From positions 398,737,469 to 398,801,468 of the forward strand of contig CM068371.1 of NCBI GenBank assembly GCA_034769895.1: DNA of 64,000 nucleotides. Reading direction: 5' to 3'. Position numbers and translations under genes: made by a program. The number at the start of each line of letters is the position of its first letter. Position 1 is the stretch's first letter. Source of the stretch: Magicicada septendecula (lineage: Eukaryota > Arthropoda > Insecta > Hemiptera > Cicadidae). Shown one piece after another: positions 57,296 to 64,000 of this stretch. Below the pieces are notes generated by a model. That model saw nothing but the letters and a program-made list of their open reading frames with translations, had not been told where the DNA came from and made no database searches.

Positions 57296-59165
57296 ACTTC
57301 CATATTCCTTAAGGAATGGAAGTATGGTGATTGCAAAAAAAATCGTGTTCGAGATTATTGCAGATTCTGATTCTACTACACTCAAAACATGAAAAAAAGT
57401 CGTTTTCCGAAAAGTGTCTGTGTGTGTGTCTGTCTGTCTGTGTGTCTGTCTGTAGATTTTTTTTCTATGGCAAACGATAACTGCCGCAAATTCAAACAGA
57501 ATCAAATAATTTTTTGCATACAGCCCTGATTTGTAGAGTACTCTCGACCTATTGTTTTTGGTGAAGATCGATTGAGGGAAAGGGGTAGTTTACCTGCAAC
57601 GGTTTTTTTTTATCAAGGGAATTTTTTTTTTTTTGCAAACGATAACAGCCGCAAATTCAAACAGAATCAAATAATGTTTCGTATACAGCCTTGAATTGTA
57701 GAGTTCTCAAGACCTATTGTTTTTGGTGAAGATCGGTTAAGGGAAAGGGGTAGTTTACCTGTAACGTTTTATGTTTTAACAAGGGCATTTCCTATGGCAA
57801 ACGATAACAGCCGCAAATTCAAACAGAATCAAAAGATTATTTGCATACAGCCCTAAATTGTAGAGTTCTCAAGACCTATTGTTTTTGGTGAAGATCGGTT
57901 AAGGGAAAGGGGTAGTTTACGTACAACGTTTTTTTTGACAAGGGTATTTTCTATGGCAAACGATAACAGCCGCAAATTCAAACAGAATCAAATAATTTTC
58001 TGCATACAGCCCTGATTTGTGGAGTACTCAAGACCTATTGTTTTTGGTGAAGATCAGTTGAGGGGAAGTGGTAGTTTACCTGCAACGTTTTTTTATCAAG
58101 CGTATTTTCTATGGCAAACGATAACAGCCGTAAATTCAAACAAAATCAAAGAAGTTTTTGCATACGTCCCTGAATTGTAGAGGTCTCAAGGTCTTTAGAT
58201 TTTGGTGAAGATCGGTTAAGGGGAAGGGGTAGTTTACCTGCAACCTTTTACGTTTTAACAAGAGTAAAGTACTTGAAAATTTATTTAAACTTTTTGAAAC
58301 AATGGTAATTGTTGAAAATAAAATAATTTTGTTGCCAGGTAACAAAAATAAAGTCGTTTTGATTATAAAATATAAATATTTACAAGAAAAGAATTTTCAG
58401 TTTTCAAAATTTAAATATATTTTTATAAAACAATGGGTTCTTCATTGAGGTGGGGACCATGTCACTCACTCCATTTCAAGCCTCTCCCATTTTGCAGAAA
58501 AAGAGGACCCTGTCAAGGCTGATACTTTGACGACAGTGACAGGGCTTTCCACCAAATTCAGCAGAGTGACAGGTAGGCCCAACTCTGATTGGCTCCTCAG
58601 ATTTCCCCAGCGTTAGTAGGTTCTATGAAAATATTTTATTTCAAAAATGATTTTAAATATAAATCTTAGATATGTTTTATAAATCTCATGTTTTATGTTT
58701 TAACATGGGTAATTGTTTATATGACGAACCATAACTGCCGTAAATTCAAACAGAATCAAATAATTTTTTACATATGTGCCTGAGCTATAGAGAACTCAAT
58801 GTCTGTTGATTTTGGTGAAGATCGGTTACGGGGAAAGGGCAGTTTACCTGAAACATTTTTTGTTGTAACATGAGTAAAGTACTTAATTTTGATAAAGTAT
58901 CCTGATAAGATCTTAATAATCCACTGTAGAAACGTAGATGAAATATCTATAAATGAAGAGGCTAGTTGAACGGGCTGGGGGTAATTTTCTATAAATCAAA
59001 ATTATAGTTGAAGGGGGAGGGGATAATTTTTTTTTATATGTGTACTATGTTATTGGCAACAAAGAAGTATTTTTTTGTTAAAATTCCTTCCCTGGCTGTT
59101 TGGCTGAAAATGATTTTAAATATAAATCTTAGAATATGGAAGTCATGTATGGTTCTCCATACCGA
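57296..59165 (+). mobile_element. Apparently complete HINE-like unit
   Basis: In order: 5' end repeat ACTTCCATATTC (57296-57307), palindrome around TTCCTTAAGGAA, a TG/TC microsatellite (about 57416-57455), five monomers (57465-58265, anchors near 57570, 57730, 57890, 58050, 58210), tail segment, GC-richer spacer (58347-58689), one more monomer (anchor near 58820), second tail, short 3' module, inverse end repeat GAATATGGAAGT (59132-59143) and hairpin (59147-59162). A T-run precedes the 5' end and CGATATTTT follows the hairpin. It has no ORF and would need a Helentron's proteins. Confidence 0.7.
58347..58689 (+). repeat. Second copy of the 52186-52529 spacer
   Basis: Differs from its partner by a few substitutions and small deletions (for example GCCTCCTCTCCC versus GCCTCTCCC). 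Confidence 0.85.
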
Positions 59166-59500
59166 TATTTTACTACTATTTTTATGACAACTTAAAAGCA
59201 TTATAAGGGGGACATTTGTTATTATAAATGTATAAGAATCATGTTTGTTTTATGTAAATTATAAAGAATAACTAACAGAAATTGTCTAACTATATAATTA
59301 TACAACTCCGGTAGACACAACGGGTTGGAAATAAATTAATCTAATTGCAAGATCGCAACAGTCGGTCGTCCGTCTCTCTCAGTAAGTAAATCGCTATCAG
59401 ATGGCAACTTAGTAAGTGGTGAACAAACGGATATGTTTCTTAGGTGCCCATCAACCGCTACTCCACTGAAGACAGTTTGAAAGAAGGTAACCTATAACCA
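59166..59500. other. Intergenic, nothing recognised
   Basis: AT-rich at first, then mixed. No motif. Confidence 0.35.
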
Positions 59501-59502
59501 GA

Positions 59503-59590
59503 TTCTTCTTCTTCTTCTTCTTCTTCTTTTTCTTCATGTGATTCTTTTACTCCTCCTCCTCCTCCTCCTCCTCCTTCTCCTCTTTCTACT
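59503..59590 (-). repeat. TTC/CTC microsatellite, probable LINE tail
   Basis: (TTC)n at 59503-59535 and (CTC)n at 59551-59585; on the minus strand this is GAG/GAA-rich and lies downstream of the LINE fragment at 59639-59890. Confidence 0.8.
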
Positions 59591-59638
59591 ACTTTCCTCT
59601 TTTCTCCCTACTTTTCTACTTGTTCCGCCTTTCAGGAA

Positions 59639-59890
59639 TCACTGAACAAACCGGTTCCGGGTACACGGGGTTTCATCATCCTCCACCGAGTTTCTTGGTC
59701 CATTCAAACGAAAACATCCTTCGGCAACCTTCGTCTTTCGATCCTCAACATGTGTTGCTCTTCTCACTACTTCTTCTCGGCTTTGTCTGTTAACTTCAGC
59801 ACCGAGCACGTTTCCAGTTCTTTCTCTTACGTACCTATTCCTCACTCTGTCCTTCATAGAACACCGAATCACGTCTCAAAAAAATGAATC
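59639..59890 (-). pseudogene. LINE ORF2 C-terminal fragment, minus strand
   Basis: The minus strand reads CSMKDRVRNRYVRERTGN, EVNRQSREEVVRRATHVED and RKTKVAEGCFRLNGPRN, ending at a stop near 59639. This fits the 'DRVRNE.IR...G' block, the GH-x-x-R-ED segment and the basic tail of LINE ORF2, though the Gly-His and Arg-Pro-Arg cores are poorly kept. The adjacent GAA-type tail supports the call. Confidence 0.5.
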
Positions 59891-61733
59891 TCAGTTGCAG
59901 TCACTCCACACCAACTCAGCATCCATATACTGTGACAGGACGAACGTTCCTCGTAGTTGAGGAGTAAGTTTGTCATCCTTGCGAACGTTTTCTTTCTTTT
60001 GTCTATTTTCCGGTGATCATGGCCTCCGAAGGTTGGCAGAAATGTTTAGACACGAAAACGTAAGCAGTCGGCCACCGTCCAACAGTCCGGAATATAATAC
60101 TTCAACAGTCATATTCCAGACTATCTATGCTGTGAAAGTGCCCAGAAATAGCCACACAAAACTAACAAAAGTACGGTAAAGACAGAAAAATAATCGTGGC
60201 TAGTATTGAATACTCCCCGTGTTCATAGAAAGCTAAATCCTAGACGCTCAAACAAACAGACTCGAAACCTACAAATGTCGGGTCCAGAAATGAATTTCAT
60301 GATGCTCTGGATAGGACACAGAACGAATCTTTCCATAATAAAAGAACTGCTGATAGAAAATTCATTAAGGCATATCTAAGCTACTTCTGATGTGAGCAGA
60401 GGTGAAATTGAAATCTTATACTAGGAGGTAAACAGAACATAAAATACGTAAGAGCGTAACGTTTGTAACTCTAGTAAGAGCGTAATGGTGTAGGCCTAAC
60501 ACTTGCAATACCTAGGGACAAGCCTGGTATCTTATTTCTCTTATCAACATGCCAAAGAACTTCGGGTGACATCCCATTCTCCGTCACTGCCGACATTCGC
60601 TACCGCCGGACGGTACTTCTCCTATGAGCAGGGATTTAACACATGGTCGCTTTGTCGAGTAAGTGTTGAACCGGTAGTAGATGCAAGACTCACTGTGCTG
60701 CCTAGTAAGACAAATCACGTTGAGATGGCGACAATCAGAATCTAGCTTAGCGAGGCTCACAGCAGTGACTCGTACATCGGGTACAGGGTGACAGATTCCT
60801 GCTGCGATGAGCAGAAACAGACGGTCCACCGTTATGAATGGAAAACTTTGGCCTCACACACTAAAAGCTGGACGCACCTTTTAGCCCATCACATCAATTG
60901 GAGTACAGGCGAAATTCATCTCCGCGTGGCAAGGTGTGAACTTATCGCCATTCTGACAGGGGGCTATGACCCCTGAGACCCCACCTGGAGGGTAAATGTA
61001 AGTCTTATACAAGCAGAACACGTAGAATAACGAAGACTCCAAGCTAAACGCTTATAATCTACGGCTCTCCGTTGAGTGGGAATTCGCTCGTTCTGAAATT
61101 GATGAGATGCCCGTCGATGTTTTGATCAGTAACCTTAAGTTTGACACGTGCAGCTTTAACATCCCACGGGGTACTGATTGTCTACTGTCTAGGATTTAGC
61201 AGCCATCGAATTCACCGTTCAAGACGGGAACATACAAGACGGTTGCCCTGCCGAAACTACATACCAACCTTGGAGTCTGAGGTAATACATCGGCAACCGT
61301 TCTGTTATCCCGGATCATTCGCAAGTGCCGATCGGGGGGGGGGGGGATCTCTGACTCGACTCCATAAACAACATGTCGGCCACGCCACCCATACTGTGAG
61401 AATGAGTGACCTACACTACTATGGGCGGCATGATACCGATTCAGATCTGTTCAATCGGGACTTTAGTCAACTATACATTAGTCTTTCTAAGGAACTATCC
61501 GTAGACTCCTTCTCCCCTAACTCTGTTTAGTCTGTTCCAGCCTTCATTAAGCACTCTGCCTTTCACGGAACTGCTGGGTGCCCTGTACGTTAGAGTTTCA
61601 GTTATTTGTTTTCTCGTACTGTTCCTCGATCACTTGTTTGTTCCCTCCTCTTCGATGTTGCACTTCACTTTCTTCCAATACGTGTATCCTTTGCTCCTCC
61701 CTAACTGTCCGTATCCTTGCAACAGTTTCAATA
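59891..61733. other. Unassigned, GC-richer than average
   Basis: No frame resembles a known protein, including the 129-codon plus-strand frame at 61141-61530. A G12 run lies at 61335-61346. Just before the satellite, 61600-61730 on the minus strand is open and reads RTVREEQRIHVLEESEVQHR, coiled-coil-like, in frame with the first satellite units. Confidence 0.35.
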
Positions 61734-64000
61734 AATACTGCCACTACCTCTTTGTATCTGCAAATATCCCGTAGAGCTAACCTGTCAACTATCTTACTCA
61801 GTTCTCTCACCAGTTCAATACTGCCACTACCTCTTTGCATCTGCAAATATCCCGTAGAGCTAACCTGTCTCCTATCTTACTCAGTTCTCTCACCAGTCCA
61901 ATACTGCCACTACCTCTTTGTATCTGCAATATCCCGTAGAGCTAACCTGTCTCCTATCTTACTCAGTTCTCTCACCAGTCCAATACTGCCACTACCTCTT
62001 TGTATCTGCAATATCCCGTAGAGCTAACCTGTCTCCTATCTTACTCAGTTCTCTCACCAGTTCAATACTGCCACTACCTCTTTGTATCTGCAATATCCCG
62101 TAGAGCTAACCTGTCTCCTATCTTACTCAGTTCTCTCACCAGTTCAATACTGCCACTACCTCTTTGTATCTGCAATATCCCGTAGAGCTAACCTGTCTCC
62201 TATCTTACTCAGTTCTCTCACCAGTCCAATACTGCCACTACCTCTTTGTATCTGCAATATCCCGTAGAGCTAACCTGTCTCCTATCTTACTCAGTTCTCT
62301 CACCAGTTCAATACTGCCACTACCTCTTTGTATCTGCAATATCCCGTAGAGCTAACCTGTCTCCTATCTTACTCAGTTCTCTCACCAGTCCAATACTGCC
62401 ACTACCTCTTTGTATCTGCAATATCTCGTAGAGCTAACCTGTCTCCTATCTTACTCAGTTCTCTCACCAGTTCAATACTGCCACTACCTCTTTGTATCTG
62501 CAATATCCCGTAGAGCTAACCTGTCTCCTATCTTACTCAGTTCTCTCACCAGTCCAATACTGCCACTACCTCTTTGTATCTGCAATATCCCGTAGAGCTA
62601 ACCTGTCTCCTATCTTACTCAGTTCTCTCACCAGTTCAATACTGCCACTACCTCTTTGTATCTGCAAATATCCCGTAGAGCTAACCTGTCTCCTATCTTA
62701 CTCAGTTCTCTCACCAGTTCAATACTGCCACTACCTCTTTGTATCTGCAATATCCCGTAGAGCTAACCTGTCTCCTATCTTACTCAGTTCTCTCACCAGT
62801 TCAATACTGCCACTACCTCTTTGTATCTGCAATATCCCGTAGAGCTAACCTGTCTCCTATCTTACTCAGTTCTCTCACCAGTTCAATACTGCCACTACCT
62901 CTTTATATCTGCAATATCCCGTAGAGCTAACCTGTCTCCTATCTTACTCAGTTCTCTCACCAGTCCAATACTGCCACTACCTCTTTGCATCTGCAATATC
63001 CCGTAGATCTAACCTGTCTCCTGTCTTACTCAGTTCTCTCACCAGTCCAATACTGCCACTACCTCTTTGCATCTGCAATATCCCGTAGAGCTAACCTGTC
63101 TCCTGTCTTACTCAGTTCTCTCACCAGTTCAATACTGCCACTACCTCTTTGTATCTGCAATATCCCGTAGAGCTAACCTGTCTCCTGTCTTACTCAGTTC
63201 TCTCACCAGTCCAATACTGCCACTACCTCTTTGTATCTGCAATATCCCGTAGAGCTAACCTGTCTCCTGTCTTACTCAGTTCTCTCACCAGGTCAATACT
63301 GCCACTACCTCTTTGTATCTGCAATATCCCGTAGAGCTAACCTGTCTCCTGTCTTACTCAGTTCTCTCACCAGTTCAATACTGCCACTACCTCTTAGTAT
63401 CTGCAATATCCCGTAGAGCTAACCTGTCTCCTATCTTACTCAGTTCTCTCACCAGTTCAATACTGCCACTACCTCTTTGTATCTGCAATATCCCGTAGAG
63501 CTAACCTGTCTCCTATCTTACTCAGTTCTCTCACCAGTCCAATACTGCCACTACCTCTTTGTATCTGCAATATCCCGTAGAGCTAACCTGTCTCCTGTCT
63601 TACTCAGTTCTCTCACCAGGTCAATACTGCCACTACCTCTTTGTATCTGCAATATCCCGTAGAGCTAACCTGTCTCCTGTCTTACTCAGTTCTCTCACCA
63701 GTTCAATACTGCCACTACCTCTTTGTATCTGCAATATCCCGTAGAGCTAACCTGTCTCCTGTCTTACTCAGTTCTCTCACCAGGTCAATACTGCCACTAC
63801 CTCTTTGTATCTGCAATATCCCGTAGAGCTAACCTGTCTCCTGTCTTACTCAGTTCTCTCACCAGTTCAATACTGCCACTACCTCTTTGTATCTGCAATA
63901 TCCCGTAGAGCTAACCTGTCTCCTATCTTACTCAGTTCTCTCACCAGTCCAATACTGCCACTACCTCTTTGTATCTGCAATATCCCGTAGAGCTAACCTG
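61734..64000 (+). repeat. 82-bp satellite, about 27.6 copies, truncated by window end
   Basis: Unit of 82 bp (83 in three units that carry an extra A in CTGCAAATATCCC). Landmarks: AATACTGCCACTACCTCTTT, CCCGTAGAGCTAACCTGTCT, CTTACTCAGTTCTCTCACCA. Copies are almost identical. Variable sites include the base after CACCAG (T, C or G forms) and CCTATC versus CCTGTC, the latter mostly after 63000. The 61-codon frames repeating every 82 bp are artefacts of the array. Confidence 0.97.

Larger units (their letters stand above)
45838..59165. mobile_element. Complex of HINE-like (Helentron-associated) elements with 162-bp central repeats
   Basis: 13.3 kb built from four kinds of module. A 5' module (seven copies) starts ACTTCCATATTC after a T-run, contains a palindrome around TTCCTTAAGGAA, and ends in a TG/CA microsatellite. 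A monomer of about 155-170 bp (about 48 copies counted by the phrase GAAGATCGGTT) follows. Then come tail segments and a 3' module (six copies) with GAATATGGAAGT and the hairpin GTATGG-TTCT-CCATAC. The 12-bp end repeats are exact inverses in the best copies, with the right one lying inside the hairpin. Left of about 49.7 kb most modules are on the minus strand; to the right they are on the plus strand. No coding capacity was recognised. The plan matches the asymmetric termini of Helentrons and the central tandem repeats of Drosophila DINE-TR1; family assignment is inference. Confidence 0.75.

Noticed and set aside
45838-59165. CRISPR array
   Set aside because: Eukaryotic context; repeats are 160 bp and contiguous with no spacer pattern.
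61141-61530. 129-codon plus-strand frame
   Set aside because: No recognised domain, runs through a G12 tract, no supporting neighbours.
61918-63990. Repeated 61-codon frames starting MYLQYPVELT
   Set aside because: Produced by the 82-bp satellite; each frame meets a stop every third unit.

Overview
The window is eukaryotic, AT-rich and made almost entirely of repeats. I recognise no host gene, tRNA, rRNA, operon or CRISPR array. The mix of element types suggests an arthropod: many 3'-truncated non-LTR retrotransposon (LINE) fragments, hAT-type elements, a Helentron (Helitron with an endonuclease domain) and a Ty3/gypsy-type LTR element. The LINE fragments resemble, from memory, those abundant in cockroach and termite genomes, so a polyneopteran insect is my best guess. 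This is inference and was not searched. The palindrome TAGGCCTA occurs about 11 times, far above chance.

Layout. 0-19 kb: a decayed hAT transposase relic (about 1.4-2.1 kb) and a string of LINE 3' fragments in both orientations, with two copies of a dispersed non-coding repeat (family A) near 16-17 kb. 19.2-23.3 kb: a nested stack in which a LINE tail is split by a hAT-like element, itself split by an internally deleted Helentron whose surviving ORF joins the end of a Pif1-type helicase to an endonuclease/exonuclease/phosphatase domain. 24.8-32.2 kb: a hAT-type MITE, a third family A copy, a 214-bp snap-back repeat, four more LINE pieces and a GC-rich A-tailed repeat. 32-36 kb: AT-rich sequence, then a second dispersed family (B) with three tandem 127-bp units. 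36.15-39.61 kb: an LTR element with 583-bp LTRs about 98.6% identical, carrying gag and protease but no recognisable polymerase. 40-45.8 kb: MITEs, a Jockey-like reverse transcriptase relic, and a LINE tail with an in-frame 114-bp tandem duplication.

45.84-59.17 kb is the most striking part. It is a 13.3-kb complex of about 48 copies of a roughly 162-bp monomer in two opposed orientations, mixed with seven copies of a 5' module and six copies of a 3' module. The 5' module begins ACTTCCATATTC. The 3' module carries the inverse, GAATATGGAAGT, followed 3 bp later by the hairpin GTATGG-TTCT-CCATAC. The Helentron at 20.8-22.9 kb has the same plan: an 18-bp inverted repeat at its 5' end whose partner lies just inside a 3' hairpin. 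I infer that the complex is a Helentron-associated (HINE/DINE-TR1-like) family whose central tandem repeats are turning into a satellite. One apparently complete unit lies at 57296-59165.

59.5-64 kb: a GAA/GAG microsatellite with a LINE tail, about 1.7 kb of unassigned sequence, and an 82-bp satellite of about 27.6 copies that runs off the window end. Nothing here works together as a host pathway; the interactions are insertion, nesting, inversion and tandem amplification of mobile DNA.
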